A DNA stretch of 64,000 nucleotides from Synechococcus sp. CBW1108 (GCF_015840335.1 NZ_CP060395.1:930001-994000); one strand, 5' to 3'. Shown: positions 1 to 9,506, counted from the first letter of the stretch. Notes: generated by a model from the sequence alone, not told the origin. Translations and numbers: made by a program.

Positions 1-899
1 GCCATCAGATACCACTCGTCGGAGAGCCAGGCGAAACGGCTGCCCAGGCGTTGCTGGAACTGCAGCTGCAGCGCTTCCACCAGGGCGATCACCTGGAGGG
101 CTGAGCGCCGATCAACGGGCACCAGGGCATCCCCAGCAGGGCGAAAGCGGGTGAGACCCACCGGCACCACCGCGGCCGAGAGCACCGCCGGCCATTCACC
201 GCCGCCAAAGGCCGCCAGATCGGCCAAGGTGGTTTCCAGGGCCTGGCCGTCATTGAGGCCAGGGCACACCACTACCTGGGCATGGATTTGCAGATCCCGC
301 TGGTCAAACCAGGCCAGCTGCTCCAGTAGTTGGCCTGCCCGGGGGTTCACCAGCAAGCGGCTGCGCAGCTCGGGATCGGTGGCATGGACAGATACAAACA
401 GGGGGGAGAGCCGCTGCTCCTCAATCCTCTGCCAATCTGCGGCGCCCAGGTTGGTGAGGGTCAGGTAGGAGCCGTATAGAAAACTCAGCCGGTAGTCGTC
501 ATCCTTGAGATAGAGGCTGCTGCGCCGCCCAGGCGGCTGCTGGTCGATGAAGCAGAAAGGGCAGTGGTTATTGCACTGCTTGAGGCCATCGAAGAGGGCC
601 TCGGTGAAACCCAGGCCCAGCCCGTCATCGAGATCCTTCTCCAACTCCACCCGGTGCAGGGTGCCGTTGGGGTCTTCGACCTCCAGGGTGAGTTCCTCTT
701 CTCCCACCAGCATCTGCAGATCAATCAGATCGCGGGGACGCCGGCCATTGATGCTGAGCAGGCGATCGCCGGGCTGGAAGCCGAGCTCCTCGGCGATGGA
801 GCCAGGCTCCACAGTGGCCACCACGGCGGGGGAGGGCAGCCTGGGGGTTTCGCCCTCCAGGGCAGCTAGGGCGATGCCCGCTGAGGGCTCATTCCACAC
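1..899 (-). CDS. TIGR03279-type radical SAM/PDZ protein (DUF512 family), 3' end cut by window edge
   Basis: The 299 visible codons begin at GTG (complement of 897-899); no in-frame ATG fits the conserved start. Residues about 25-60 form a PDZ-like segment (GFQPGDRLLSING). C109, C113 and C116 (CNNHCPFC) form a CxxxCxxC cluster as in radical SAM proteins, followed by the FIDQ-PGRRSSLYLKDDDYRLSF region typical of the cyanobacterial TIGR03279/DUF512 family. The enzymatic substrate of this family is unknown. The gene lies 15 nt downstream of uppP on the same strand, so they are probably co-transcribed. The C-terminal part lies outside the window. Family assignment is firm, function is not. Confidence 0.85.
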   Translation of the reverse strand, partial: MWNEPSAGIALAALEGETPRLPSPAVVATVEPGSIAEELGFQPGDRLLSINGRRPRDLIDLQMLVGEEELTLEVEDPNGTLHRVELEKDLDDGLGLGFTEALFDGLKQCNNHCPFCFIDQQPPGRRSSLYLKDDDYRLSFLYGSYLTLTNLGAADWQRIEEQRLSPLFVSVHATDPELRSRLLVNPRAGQLLEQLAWFDQRDLQIHAQVVVCPGLNDGQALETTLADLAAFGGGEWPAVLSAAVVPVGLTRFRPAGDALVPVDRRSALQVIALVEALQLQFQQRLGSRFAWLSDEWYLM

Positions 900-914
900 G
901 GCGAAAGGCCTTGA

Positions 915-1796
915 TTAGGCGCCCACTCTGGCGCCCAGCCAGATCAGGATGCCGATGCCAAACAGCAGCCGATAAACCACAAACACCCAGGTGCTGTTCT
1001 GCTGCAGAAAGCGCAGCAGCCAGGCAATCGCCAGCCAAGACACCACCGCGGCAGAAACGATCCCCACCAGCAGGGGCAGGGGGCCGCCACCGGCGGGAGC
1101 AGCGAAAGCCTCCTTCAGGGACACCAGGCCCGCCAGCGTGATGGCCGGGATGCCCAGCAGAAAGGAGAAGCGGGCAGCCGCCGGGCGCTGCCAGCCATCA
1201 AACAGGGCGGCCGTGAGGGTGCTGCCGGAGCGGGAGACCCCGGGCACCAGGGCCAGGGCCTGGGCCAGGCCCACCCAGATCCCATCTCGAGGCAGCACGT
1301 CGTCGAGCTGCCGCTGGCGCCGGCCCACCAGCTCGGCCCAGGCCAGCAGCAGGGCCATGCCAATCGAAACCATGGCGATGGACCCCATGCTGCGCAGCGG
1401 TGAGTTGTCGTAGCCCGGCAGCCAAAGTTTGAGAGCCAGGCCCGCCAACACAATCGGCACGGTGCCCAAAGCGATGGCAACCCCCAGGCGGGCGGAGGGA
1501 TCGTTCCACTGGCCATGGCGGCAGGCCCGGCTGACGCCGCGCAACACCGCGGCCAGGTCGGAGCGGAAGTAGGCCAGCACGGCCACAATGCTGCCCAGCT
1601 GGATCACGGCCGTCACCGCTACGCCCGGATCACCCCAACCCAGAAGCACCGGCACCACCTTGAGATGGGCCGTGCTGCTGATCGGCAGAAACTCGGTAAG
1701 CCCCTGCACCACCCCCAGCACCAGCGAGCGAAAGCAGGCTTCCCAAAAGCCAATCTCCGCGGCGGGCAGCAGCGGCACTTCTGCAAAGGGAACCAT
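915..1796 (-). CDS. uppP: Undecaprenyl-diphosphatase UppP (BacA)
   Basis: Integral membrane phosphatase that recycles undecaprenyl pyrophosphate to the monophosphate carrier for peptidoglycan and polysaccharide synthesis. The two family signatures are present: EFLPISSTAHL at residues 35-45 and PGVSRSGST in the second half. The rest is a series of hydrophobic helices ending in GILIWLGARVGA. ATG at 1796 gives 293 residues, close to the usual 265-290; the open frame runs 97 codons further upstream but that part is non-conserved and overlaps the divergent DUF3120 gene. Probably the first gene of an operon with the radical SAM gene downstream. Confidence 0.95.
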   Translation of the reverse strand: MVPFAEVPLLPAAEIGFWEACFRSLVLGVVQGLTEFLPISSTAHLKVVPVLLGWGDPGVAVTAVIQLGSIVAVLAYFRSDLAAVLRGVSRACRHGQWNDPSARLGVAIALGTVPIVLAGLALKLWLPGYDNSPLRSMGSIAMVSIGMALLLAWAELVGRRQRQLDDVLPRDGIWVGLAQALALVPGVSRSGSTLTAALFDGWQRPAAARFSFLLGIPAITLAGLVSLKEAFAAPAGGGPLPLLVGIVSAAVVSWLAIAWLLRFLQQNSTWVFVVYRLLFGIGILIWLGARVGA

Positions 1797-1824
1797 CACA
1801 AACCAGAAAGGCTGGGGGGACCCT

Positions 1825-2634
1825 ATGGCCGGAGCCTCCCTCCGGCCCTTTAAGCTCAGAGAACTTTCTTTACATCCCTTAGTGGTCGGCGCCCCCGCCA
1901 GCGCACTCTTGCCAGCTACCAGCTTGGACTCAGCGCCAGCGGCTGCTCCCTGGAGCAACTCCCGCCTGGGCCTCTCCAGCCTGGCCCTGTCCAGCTTGAC
2001 CCTGGCGAGTGGGCTGCTGGTGACCCTGCCGGTTTTTCTCCAAGCCCCCTGGGTAAGGCTGGCTCCCTTCAGCGCCACGGTATTCACCGTGCCCCTGCTG
2101 GCCCTGGCCCTGCTGCTCAGCCGGCACAGGGACCCCCGACTGGCCCGGGCGGGGCAACTGCTGGTGGGCTTCTGTGGCAGCTGGCTGGGCGGATGTCTGT
2201 TTTGGGGCTGGTGCCGGCTTCACCCCCTCTGGCACCTGCCGATCGAGGCCTTTGCCCTGCCCCTGGCCCTCACAGGCCTCCGGGGTCGCTGGAAACTGGC
2301 CTGTGCCTTCTACCTGGGCTCCCTGCTGGGCACCGCCGCCACCGATGCCGCCATGGCGGCCACAGGAGTGATGGCCAGCTGGCCCCAGGTGCTCAGTGCC
2401 AGCCCGCCGGAAGCCTCCCTGCTGCTTCTGAGCCTCGCCCGGCAGGTAATTTCCCCCCTGCCCCTGGCCCTGGTGATCGGCTTTGCAGCGGCCCTGATCC
2501 AGGCCTGCCGCTGGCTTTGGCGCCGGGGCGAGGCCGGCCGAATCTGCAGCGCTGCCCTGGCCACCACCCTGGCCGTAGATGGCCTGTTTCTGCTGGCTGC
2601 CCTGGGGGCCCCTGTCCTGACTGGGCTGATCTAG
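1825..2634 (+). CDS. DUF3120 family membrane protein
   Basis: Cyanobacterial membrane protein of unknown function. Recognised from the PVFLQAPWVR segment, GFCGSWLGGCLFWGW, HLPIEAFALP and YLGSLLGTAATD, which I know from DUF3120 proteins. About six hydrophobic segments are visible. The start is uncertain: ATG 1825 gives 269 residues but leaves only 28 nt to the divergent uppP start; GTG 1882 or TTG 1924 are in frame and would give the usual shorter N-terminus and room for a promoter. No functional claim is made. Confidence 0.75.
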   Translation: MAGASLRPFKLRELSLHPLVVGAPASALLPATSLDSAPAAAPWSNSRLGLSSLALSSLTLASGLLVTLPVFLQAPWVRLAPFSATVFTVPLLALALLLSRHRDPRLARAGQLLVGFCGSWLGGCLFWGWCRLHPLWHLPIEAFALPLALTGLRGRWKLACAFYLGSLLGTAATDAAMAATGVMASWPQVLSASPPEASLLLLSLARQVISPLPLALVIGFAAALIQACRWLWRRGEAGRICSAALATTLAVDGLFLLAALGAPVLTGLI

Positions 2635-2764
2635 TCGGGGAATCCGATCTGAAGATCTGCAAAAGGCTGGGCCTCCAGTTGCAGCGATCCGGTCCCTTCT
2701 CTGTAACGTTGGGGTACCGGTGGCCCTGGCCGCCTCTCGTCCCGTAGTTCAACGGAGTGTCGTA

Positions 2765-3142
2765 ATGAAACGGCTGGTTGCCTGGCTGATGGGAGGTGTG
2801 GTGCTCGCCGGCCTCCTGATCACACTGCTGCTGCCGCCAGCGGCCTATGCCGCCGAGCGGCGCAATCTCGCTGACGACAAAATTGCCGAGCGCGCCGGCA
2901 AGGTGGATCTCAACAACTGTTCGGTGCGCCGCTTCCAGGACTACCCCGGTATGTATCCCACCCTGGCCGGCAAGATCGTGCTGGGCGGCCCGTACCAAAG
3001 CGTCGACGACGTGCTGAACCTCGACCTCACCGAGCGCCAGAAGGAACTGTTCAACAAATACAAGGACAACTTCACAGTCACTGAGGCCTCCATTGCCCTC
3101 AACGAAGGCGACGACCGCATCAATGACGGTCAGTACCGCTGA
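2765..3142 (+). CDS. psbU: Photosystem II extrinsic protein PsbU (12 kDa)
   Basis: Lumenal subunit that stabilises the oxygen-evolving manganese cluster of photosystem II. ATG 2765 gives 125 residues, preceded by a weak AACGGAG ribosome site. Residues 1-29 form a thylakoid signal peptide (MKRL start, hydrophobic core, PPAAYA cleavage site). The mature part carries the helix-hairpin-helix-like VDLNNCSVRRFQDYPGMYP and the conserved GPYQSVDDVLNLDLTERQ. The unit is monocistronic, with a terminator 22 nt after the stop. Confidence 0.96.
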   Translation: MKRLVAWLMGGVVLAGLLITLLLPPAAYAAERRNLADDKIAERAGKVDLNNCSVRRFQDYPGMYPTLAGKIVLGGPYQSVDDVLNLDLTERQKELFNKYKDNFTVTEASIALNEGDDRINDGQYR

Positions 3143-3164
3143 GCCCTAAGCTCACTTCCGCTTG

Positions 3165-3195
3165 AAAGCCGTCGGGGCCTTCCGGCGGCTTTTTT
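3165..3195 (+). terminator. Rho-independent terminator of psbU
   Basis: AAGCCGTCGG pairs with CCGGCGGCTT (one G-U pair) around a short loop and is followed by six T residues. It closes the psbU transcript before nadB. Confidence 0.85.
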
Positions 3196-3213
3196 AGTGC
3201 CGGTCCTTGCCGG

Positions 3214-4884
3214 ATGTCTTCTGCCGCCATGCCAGAGCAGTTTTGGGATGTGGTGGTGGTGGGCAGCGGAGCTGCGGGCCTGATGGCCTGCCTGGAGCTG
3301 CCTCGCCCCCTGCGGGTGCTCCTGCTCAGCAAGGACAGCGATCCCCAAAGCGATCCCCGCTGCAAACCCCGCTCCGCCAGTCGCTGGGCCCAGGGGGGCA
3401 TCGCGGCGGTTACCCGGCCGGATGACAGCTTTGCCAGCCATGTGAACGACACCCTCAAGGCCGGGGGGGGGCTCTGCGATCGGGAGGCCGTCGAACTGCT
3501 CGTACATGAGGCCCCGGCCTGCGTGGAGCGCCTGCTCCAGCTGAACATGGCCTTTGATCGGGATGGCGACAGCCTGAGCACCACTCTGGAGGCGGCCCAC
3601 AGCCACCGGCGGGTTCTCCACGCCCAGGACCGCACCGGTGGCGCCCTGGTAGAGGCCCTGGAAAGGGAGGTGCAGCAGCGGCCCCAGCTCGAGCAGCGCA
3701 AGGGGGTTGTGGCCCTGCAGCTCTGGATGGAAGAAGGCCGCTGTGTGGGCTTGCAAGTGCTCGAACAGAACCGCATCCACTGGCTCAGGGCCCGGGCCGT
3801 GGTGTTGGCCACCGGCGGCGGCGGCCACCTCTTTGCCCACACCACCAATCCCAATCTGGCCAGCGGCGATGGGGTGGTGATGGCCTGGCAAGCCGGAGCG
3901 AGGGTGCGCGATCTGGAATTCGTCCAGTTCCATCCCACCGCGTTGATGTTGCCGGGAGCCCCCCATTTCCTGATTTCAGAGGCCGTCCGCGGTGAAGGGG
4001 CCCGCCTGGTGGAGAGCAGTGGCGCCAGCCCCGTGGCCGCCCTGGCGGGGGGGGACCTGGCCCCCAGGGACGCCGTCAGCCGGGCCCTGGCCAGACGGAT
4101 GCGAGACCTGGATGTGGACCATCTCTGGTTGGATCTGCGGCCCGTCGGCGCTGCCCGCCTGGAGCAGCAATTTCCCACCATCCTGGGCCGCTGCCGCGAA
4201 CTGGGGCTGGAACCGACCAGCGCCCCAATTCCCGTGGCCCCCGCCGCCCACTACTGGATGGGCGGGGTGTGGACCAGCCTGGATGCGGCCACAAGCCTGC
4301 CAGGCCTCTACGCCGTGGGGGAAGTGGCCTGCACGGGCGTGCATGGTGCCAACCGCCTGGCCAGCAACTCCCTGATGGAGTGTCTGGTGTTTGCCCGCCA
4401 GCTGCGCGGGATCCAGCTGCCGCCAGCCCCCCTGGCCCAGGAGCCCAGCCAGGAAGGGCAGCCCACCCCAATCGAGCTGGCCCTTCCCAGGGTGGAAACC
4501 CTCGAGCGGCAAATCACCGCCCTGCGTGACCTCTGCTGGCAGGTGACCGGGGTGGAGCGCAGTGCCCATCCCCTGGCGCAAGCCCTCCGGCAGGTGCTTC
4601 AGCAGCGCCAACAACTGGAAGCCAGCCCAGCCTGGCGCGGGCTCCAATCGCTGCGGAGTGGCCAGGTTGGGCTGGTTCAACCGGCCGACGTGCCTGCCCT
4701 CAACGGCCTGCAGGAGCTGCACCAGCGCCTGGTGCTGGCGGGGCTGCTGATCGAGGCGGCCCTGTTTCGGTCGGAAAGCCGGGGGGGCCACCACCGCACA
4801 GATGCCCCAGCCCCCCAGCCCTTTTGGCAGCGGCACACCGACCAGCAGCTGGGCTGCCCGCCCAACACCGCCCCAGTGCTCTGA
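3214..4884 (+). CDS. nadB: L-aspartate oxidase NadB
   Basis: FAD enzyme that oxidises L-aspartate to iminoaspartate, the first step of de novo NAD synthesis. It has the N-terminal FAD fold (VVVVGSGAAGLMACLEL), the SRWAQGGIAAV segment, the GGGGHLFAHTTNPNLASGDG flavin/substrate region, EFVQFHPTAL, EAVRGEGA, and the C-terminal HYWMGGVWT and GANRLASNSLMECLVF motifs of the succinate dehydrogenase/aspartate oxidase family. The length of 556 is normal. A second in-frame ATG at 3229 (MPEQFWDV) is an equally possible start. It ends 2 nt before the convergent VKOR gene. Confidence 0.95.
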   Translation: MSSAAMPEQFWDVVVVGSGAAGLMACLELPRPLRVLLLSKDSDPQSDPRCKPRSASRWAQGGIAAVTRPDDSFASHVNDTLKAGGGLCDREAVELLVHEAPACVERLLQLNMAFDRDGDSLSTTLEAAHSHRRVLHAQDRTGGALVEALEREVQQRPQLEQRKGVVALQLWMEEGRCVGLQVLEQNRIHWLRARAVVLATGGGGHLFAHTTNPNLASGDGVVMAWQAGARVRDLEFVQFHPTALMLPGAPHFLISEAVRGEGARLVESSGASPVAALAGGDLAPRDAVSRALARRMRDLDVDHLWLDLRPVGAARLEQQFPTILGRCRELGLEPTSAPIPVAPAAHYWMGGVWTSLDAATSLPGLYAVGEVACTGVHGANRLASNSLMECLVFARQLRGIQLPPAPLAQEPSQEGQPTPIELALPRVETLERQITALRDLCWQVTGVERSAHPLAQALRQVLQQRQQLEASPAWRGLQSLRSGQVGLVQPADVPALNGLQELHQRLVLAGLLIEAALFRSESRGGHHRTDAPAPQPFWQRHTDQQLGCPPNTAPVL

Positions 4885-4886
4885 AT

Positions 4887-5870
4887 TCAGGGAACCGGAC
4901 CGTTGAAACCCGAGAGCCGGGCCAGGTCGGCCAGGGACTTAACGCCTGAGTCGAGCTTGCCATTGATCTCCCAGGTGGGGAATCCTTCTATCTTCTTGGT
5001 GTCACAGAGGGCCTTCTCGCTGTTCTGGCCATCGGCGGCGCATTCGATCAGCTTGAGCTTGGCGGTGGCGGCCTGACCGAACAACTCCTTCTGCTCGTGG
5101 CAGTGGGGGCACCAGTAGGCCGTGTACATCACGGCGCCAATCCGGCTGAGGTGCTCAGCCAGGGCAAGTGCCTGACCACTGCTGACCGTCTCCACCGCCG
5201 GTGGCACACCGGCGCGACGAACCGCTGCCGGTCGATCCAGCGAAGCCGCCCAGCCGAGGCCCAGCAGGCCCACCAGCAGGCCCACGATCACCACCTGGAA
5301 GACAACCTGGCCGCGGTCTTCCCAGTCGCCACCCACCAGACAGAGCACGAACAGGCCCAGGCTCAGCGTGGCCGAGAGCACGCAGAAGAAGCAGAAGGCC
5401 TGGATCTTCACCACCATCAGCCCCATCAGCAACAGGCTGAATACCGCCATGGCCGTGCTGAGCAGCAGCAGCCCCCGCCAGCTGCGCTGGGCCAGGGCAG
5501 CTCTGGAATCGTCACGCAGCACCAGCGGCAGGAGCGCCATGGTCAGCACGGCCCCGTAGGCCAGCCAGCCAAACAGGGAAAGGGGCTGGCCCAGCACGCT
5601 GCCCCAGGGGCTGTTGAGAACCTTGTCGCAGCCTTCAGCACCGCCCGGGCAGCTCAGGGGCCCCACCAGGCCCCAGCGCTTCAAGGTGATGGCGCCGGTA
5701 TCGATGGCGCCGATGGTGGCCAGCACCGCCATGGCCACCCGCGCCCAGCGCCTGCCTGGATCGCTGCGGCGCCGGTTGCTGTTGAGGCGCTGGCTGAGGC
5801 GGGTGGAGGTCACGGCAACGGCTGCATTGATGCCATTCTCGCAGCCCCCTCCCAATGCCCGCGCCCCCAT
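4887..5870 (-). CDS. VKOR-thioredoxin fusion (vitamin K epoxide reductase family)
   Basis: Membrane disulfide-forming enzyme: an N-terminal VKOR domain with several hydrophobic helices, loop cysteines C74 and C81, and a quinone-side CxxC (C160-FF-C163), fused to a C-terminal thioredoxin-like domain with WCPHC (C254, C257). This is the known cyanobacterial fusion that oxidises a lumenal/periplasmic thioredoxin domain and passes electrons to quinone. ATG 5870 is used; GTG 5813 is an in-frame alternative that drops a 19-residue non-conserved extension. Divergent from rimO by 41 nt. Confidence 0.92.
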   Translation of the reverse strand: MGARALGGGCENGINAAVAVTSTRLSQRLNSNRRRSDPGRRWARVAMAVLATIGAIDTGAITLKRWGLVGPLSCPGGAEGCDKVLNSPWGSVLGQPLSLFGWLAYGAVLTMALLPLVLRDDSRAALAQRSWRGLLLLSTAMAVFSLLLMGLMVVKIQAFCFFCVLSATLSLGLFVLCLVGGDWEDRGQVVFQVVIVGLLVGLLGLGWAASLDRPAAVRRAGVPPAVETVSSGQALALAEHLSRIGAVMYTAYWCPHCHEQKELFGQAATAKLKLIECAADGQNSEKALCDTKKIEGFPTWEINGKLDSGVKSLADLARLSGFNGPVP

Positions 5871-5911
5871 AGGGTGAAGGGCGTGATGCCCGTGGCGCGA
5901 AGAACGGATCG

Positions 5912-7264
5912 ATGAGCAAAAAAACCGTGGCCTTCGCCCACCTGGGCTGCGAGAAGAACCGGGTAGACACTGAGCACATGCTCGGCCTGCTGGCCGAGGC
6001 GGGCTACGGCGTGAGCGCCGATGAGGCCGACGCCAGCGTGGTGGTGGTCAATACCTGCAGCTTCATCCAGGAGGCCCGCGAGGAGTCGGTGCGCACCCTG
6101 GTGGAACTGGCGGAGCAGGGCAAGGAGCTGATCATCGCCGGCTGCCTGGCCCAGCACTTCCAGGAGGAGCTGCTCGAAAGTCTTCCCGAAGCCAAAGCGA
6201 TCGTGGGCACCGGCGACTACCAGCACATCGTCAGCGTGCTGGAGCGGGTCGAAGCCGGCGAGCGGGTCAACCAGGTGAGCGCCACCCCCACCTTCGTGGG
6301 CGATGAGCACCTGCCCCGCTACCGCACCACCAGCGAGGCGGTGGCATACCTGAAGGTGGCCGAGGGCTGCGACTACCGCTGCGCCTTCTGCATCATTCCC
6401 CACCTGCGTGGCAACCAGCGCTCCCGGCCGATCGAGAGCATTGTGGCTGAGGCGCAGCAACTGGCGGCCCAGGGGGTGCAGGAGCTGGTGCTGATCAGCC
6501 AGATCAGCACTAATTACGGTCTCGATCTGGCCGGCAAGCCCCAGCTGGCGGAGCTGCTGCGGGCCTTGGGGGAGGTGGAGATCCCCTGGGTGCGGGTGCA
6601 CTATGCCTATCCCACCGGGCTGACGAGCGAGGTGCTGGCGGCCTACCGGGAGGTGCAGAACGTGCTGCCCTACCTGGATCTGCCCCTGCAACACAGCCAC
6701 CCGGAGGTGCTGCGGGCCATGAACCGCCCCTGGCAGGCCGACGTGACCGCAGGGGTGCTGGGCCGCATCCGCGAGCAGCTGAGCGACGCGGTGCTGCGCA
6801 CCACCTTCATCGTGGGCTTTCCCGGCGAAACCGAGGAGCACTTCCAGCACCTGCTGGATTTTGTGGCCGAGCAGCGCTTCGACCATGTGGGGGTGTTCAC
6901 CTTCTCTGCTGAAGAGGGCACCCCTGCGGCAGAACTACCGGATCAGGTGCCCCACGGGATCGCACTCGAGCGGAAGGACCGCCTGATGGCCCTGCAACAA
7001 CCGATCGCCGCAGCGCTCAACGCCGCCTGGGTGGGGAAGGTCGTGGATGTGCTGATCGAGCAGGAGAACCCCAGCAGCGGCGAGATGCTCGGCCGCTGCG
7101 CTCGCTTCGCCCCGGAGGTGGACGGCGAGGTGCGGGTGAGTCCGGGGGAGGGGGGACTCTGTGCCGCCCCGGGCACCCTGGTGAAGGTGCGCATCACAGG
7201 CGCGGACACCTACGACCTACTGGGGGTGGTGGTGGGAGCAGCTGCCGAGCTCAGATCAACTTGA
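5912..7264 (+). CDS. rimO: Ribosomal protein S12 methylthiotransferase RimO
   Basis: Radical SAM enzyme that methylthiolates an aspartate of ribosomal protein S12. The N-terminal methylthiotransferase domain has the three Fe-S cysteines C13, C49 and C78; the radical SAM cluster is C153-xxx-C157-xx-C160 (CDYRCAFC), followed by IIPHLRG. The C-terminal TRAM domain (about residues 375-445) is present. The length of 450 is usual. The last 14 nt overlap the opposite-strand petL reading frame. Confidence 0.96.
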   Translation: MSKKTVAFAHLGCEKNRVDTEHMLGLLAEAGYGVSADEADASVVVVNTCSFIQEAREESVRTLVELAEQGKELIIAGCLAQHFQEELLESLPEAKAIVGTGDYQHIVSVLERVEAGERVNQVSATPTFVGDEHLPRYRTTSEAVAYLKVAEGCDYRCAFCIIPHLRGNQRSRPIESIVAEAQQLAAQGVQELVLISQISTNYGLDLAGKPQLAELLRALGEVEIPWVRVHYAYPTGLTSEVLAAYREVQNVLPYLDLPLQHSHPEVLRAMNRPWQADVTAGVLGRIREQLSDAVLRTTFIVGFPGETEEHFQHLLDFVAEQRFDHVGVFTFSAEEGTPAAELPDQVPHGIALERKDRLMALQQPIAAALNAAWVGKVVDVLIEQENPSSGEMLGRCARFAPEVDGEVRVSPGEGGLCAAPGTLVKVRITGADTYDLLGVVVGAAAELRST

Positions 7265-7343
7265 TGCCGCGCAACACGATCGAGGCGGCAATAGCCACGG
7301 CGATGCCGCCGCCCATCAGACCCAGGTAGATCGCAGCAGTCAT
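7251..7343 (-). CDS. petL: Cytochrome b6f complex subunit PetL (30 residues)
   Basis: A 30-codon frame, [13 protein letters not shown]... ending [11 protein letters not shown], with one hydrophobic helix. PetL proteins are about 31 residues long, have one membrane span and commonly end in a GL-(K/R)-x-I-(K/R)-LI sequence, which fits here. PetL is a peripheral single-helix subunit that stabilises the b6f dimer. Start ATG at 7343; the stop lies inside the last codons of rimO on the other strand. Assignment rests on length, topology and C-terminus only, so another tiny thylakoid subunit is possible. Confidence 0.7.
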   Translation of the reverse strand: MTAAIYLGLMGGGIAVAIAASIVLRGIKLI

Positions 7344-7509
7344 GGCTTGGCAAATAAATAATGCTGACGCCATTACAGCAGAATGCCCGGCGGCCTAGAC
7401 CGTCTGCCAAAGCGCCTAGGCTTGCGCCAATTCAATCGGTTTCCCCAGCTACCAGCGCAGCCCAAGCGCCCCTGCTCAGCCCAGATTCATCACCAGCTCT
7501 GCTGCCTGC

Positions 7510-9117
7510 ATGCGCACCCTCTTCGTCTACCCCGAGTTCCCGAAAACCTTCTGGAGCTACGAAAAAATCCTCGAGCTGATCGACCGCAAGGTCCTGCTGC
7601 CGCCCCTGGGTCTGGTGACTGTGGCCGCCCTGCTTCCCCAGCAGTGGGAGATGAAGTTGGTGGATCGCAACGTGCGCGAGGTAACTGAAGCCGAATGGGA
7701 CTGGGCCCAGCTGGTGGTGATTTCAGGAATGATCGTGCAGAAGGCCGACATGGCCGTGCAGATCGCCACAGCCAAGAAGCGGTGCATCCCCGTGGCCGTG
7801 GGCGGTCCCTTTGCCAGCTCCACACCCGACGCGCCGGAACTCGACCTGGCGGATTTCAAGATCCTCGATGAGGGTGAAATCACCCTGCCGATGTTCATCG
7901 AGGCCCTGGAACGGGGTGAACGCAGCGGCCGTTTCAGCTCCGACGGCGTCAAGCCCGATGTGACCGGAACACCAATTCCACGCTTTGACCTGCTGGAGCT
8001 GGGCGCCTACTCGGAAATGTCAGTGCAGTTCTCCAGGGGCTGCCCATTCCAGTGCGAATTTTGCGACATCATCGTGCTCTACGGCCGCAAGCCCCGCACC
8101 AAAAATCCTGATCAGTTAGTTGCCGAACTCCAATGTCTCTACGACCTGGGATGGCGCCGGTCTGTATTCCTTGTAGACGACAACTTCATCGGCAACAAGC
8201 GCAACGTCAAATTACTGCTCCCCCTGTTAAAGCAGTGGCAGATTGACCACGGCTTCCCCTTCAGCTTCGCCACCGAAGCTTCGGTTGATCTAGCAGCCGA
8301 CGATGCCCTGATGCAGATGATGGTGGAGTGCCGCTTTGAGAGCGTCTTCCTCGGCATCGAAACCCCGGACGAATCGAGCCTTGAAACGGCTGGCAAACTG
8401 CAGAACACCCGCGGCTCACTGGAGGATTCGGTCAATAAGATCACCTCCTATGGCCTACGGGTGATGGCTGGATTCATCATCGGCTTTGACGGCGAAACAG
8501 AAGGTGCCGGGAGAAGAATTGTCGAATTCGTAACTCGTACAGGCATCCCCCACGCCATGATGGGCATGTTGCAAGCGCTGCCGAATACGGCGCTTTGGCA
8601 TCGCCTGGAAAGGGAAGGCCGCCTGATTGAAGGCAAAGCCTCAGCCAAAGGGGTGAACCAGACAAACCTGCTCAATTTCACACCAACCCGGCCGATTCGC
8701 GACATCGCAAATGAGTATGTTGATGCCTTTGGGGCGCTCTACGAACCCAATGCATTTATTGATCGCGTTTACTCTTACTTCCTCAAGCTCCCGCCCCAAA
8801 AATACAAGGAGCTGGTAGTGCCCGGCAGCCGCCCGTCCAAACCCCCCAGCTGGATCGACCTGCGGGCCCTGGCCATCGTGCTCTGGCGCCAGGGCCTCAA
8901 GCGCAATACCCGGGTTCGGTTCTGGAAAGCGCTCTACGGCATGTACCGCCAAAACCCCAAGCGCCTGATCGGCTTCATCTCAATCTTGGCCCACAACGAG
9001 CACTTCCTCGAATACCGCGCCATCGTGCGGCGGGAAATCGAAGAGCAGCTGGCCGTGCTGCCCCCCGATCCCCCCAAGGCCCCTGCCGAGCCCAGCCGGG
9101 AGCTCCAACCGGTCTGA
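7510..9117 (+). CDS. B12-binding domain radical SAM protein (DUF4070 type, HpnP-like layout)
   Basis: 535 residues. Residues 1-140 form a cobalamin-binding-like Rossmann domain (PPLGLVTVAALLP, VAVGGPFAS, ILDEGEITLP). The radical SAM cluster is C178-xxx-C182-xx-C185 (FSRGCPFQCEFCD), followed by GRKPRTK, FLVDDNFIGN and ETPDESSL. The C-terminal half matches the DUF4070 pattern (MMGMLQALPNTALWHRL, PTRP). The same architecture is found in hopanoid C-2 methylase HpnP and related B12 radical SAM methylases, but the substrate here cannot be assigned. Codon use is slightly less GC-rich than in neighbours. Monocistronic in appearance. Confidence 0.8.
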   Translation: MRTLFVYPEFPKTFWSYEKILELIDRKVLLPPLGLVTVAALLPQQWEMKLVDRNVREVTEAEWDWAQLVVISGMIVQKADMAVQIATAKKRCIPVAVGGPFASSTPDAPELDLADFKILDEGEITLPMFIEALERGERSGRFSSDGVKPDVTGTPIPRFDLLELGAYSEMSVQFSRGCPFQCEFCDIIVLYGRKPRTKNPDQLVAELQCLYDLGWRRSVFLVDDNFIGNKRNVKLLLPLLKQWQIDHGFPFSFATEASVDLAADDALMQMMVECRFESVFLGIETPDESSLETAGKLQNTRGSLEDSVNKITSYGLRVMAGFIIGFDGETEGAGRRIVEFVTRTGIPHAMMGMLQALPNTALWHRLEREGRLIEGKASAKGVNQTNLLNFTPTRPIRDIANEYVDAFGALYEPNAFIDRVYSYFLKLPPQKYKELVVPGSRPSKPPSWIDLRALAIVLWRQGLKRNTRVRFWKALYGMYRQNPKRLIGFISILAHNEHFLEYRAIVRREIEEQLAVLPPDPPKAPAEPSRELQPV

Positions 9118-9119
9118 AG

Positions 9120-9506
9120 TCAATCCTGCACGTACTCCAGGCCCTGCTCCAGACAGGCCTGGGCCCTTTGCAACTCCCGGCCCAGGTAGAGGGCATGGTC
9201 GAGACAACTGAGGGGATGGGGGGATGGTCCCTCGGTGAGGGCAATGCCAACCTGCTTGGCCGTAAGGCCCCGGAACACCGCCAAGGGCTGCCGCGGTGGG
9301 CCGCCGCCACGGCAGCTGAGCACTTCGCCGGTTTCCGGATCGGTGGCCAAGCCGCGCCCGTCGATCCCGTTGCCGTAGTGCTCGGCCACCAGCTCCTGGG
9401 CCTGGCGGTCGATGCGAATCAGGAAATAGCCCGCCGGATCAAGGGCGATGAACCGCTGGGATAGCTGGTCATCGAGCTGCTGACGGGTGGGGAGCTGGTC
9501 AGACAT
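9120..9506 (-). CDS. DUF4346 domain protein
   Basis: 128 residues from ATG 9506 (MSDQLPTRQQL). The RFIALDPAGYFLIRIDR and AEHYGN segments match my memory of the cyanobacterial DUF4346 family, whose function is unknown. It overlaps the upstream GNAT gene by 8 nt, implying translational coupling. Its stop lies 2 nt from the convergent B12 radical SAM gene. Confidence 0.7.
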   Translation of the reverse strand: MSDQLPTRQQLDDQLSQRFIALDPAGYFLIRIDRQAQELVAEHYGNGIDGRGLATDPETGEVLSCRGGGPPRQPLAVFRGLTAKQVGIALTEGPSPHPLSCLDHALYLGRELQRAQACLEQGLEYVQD

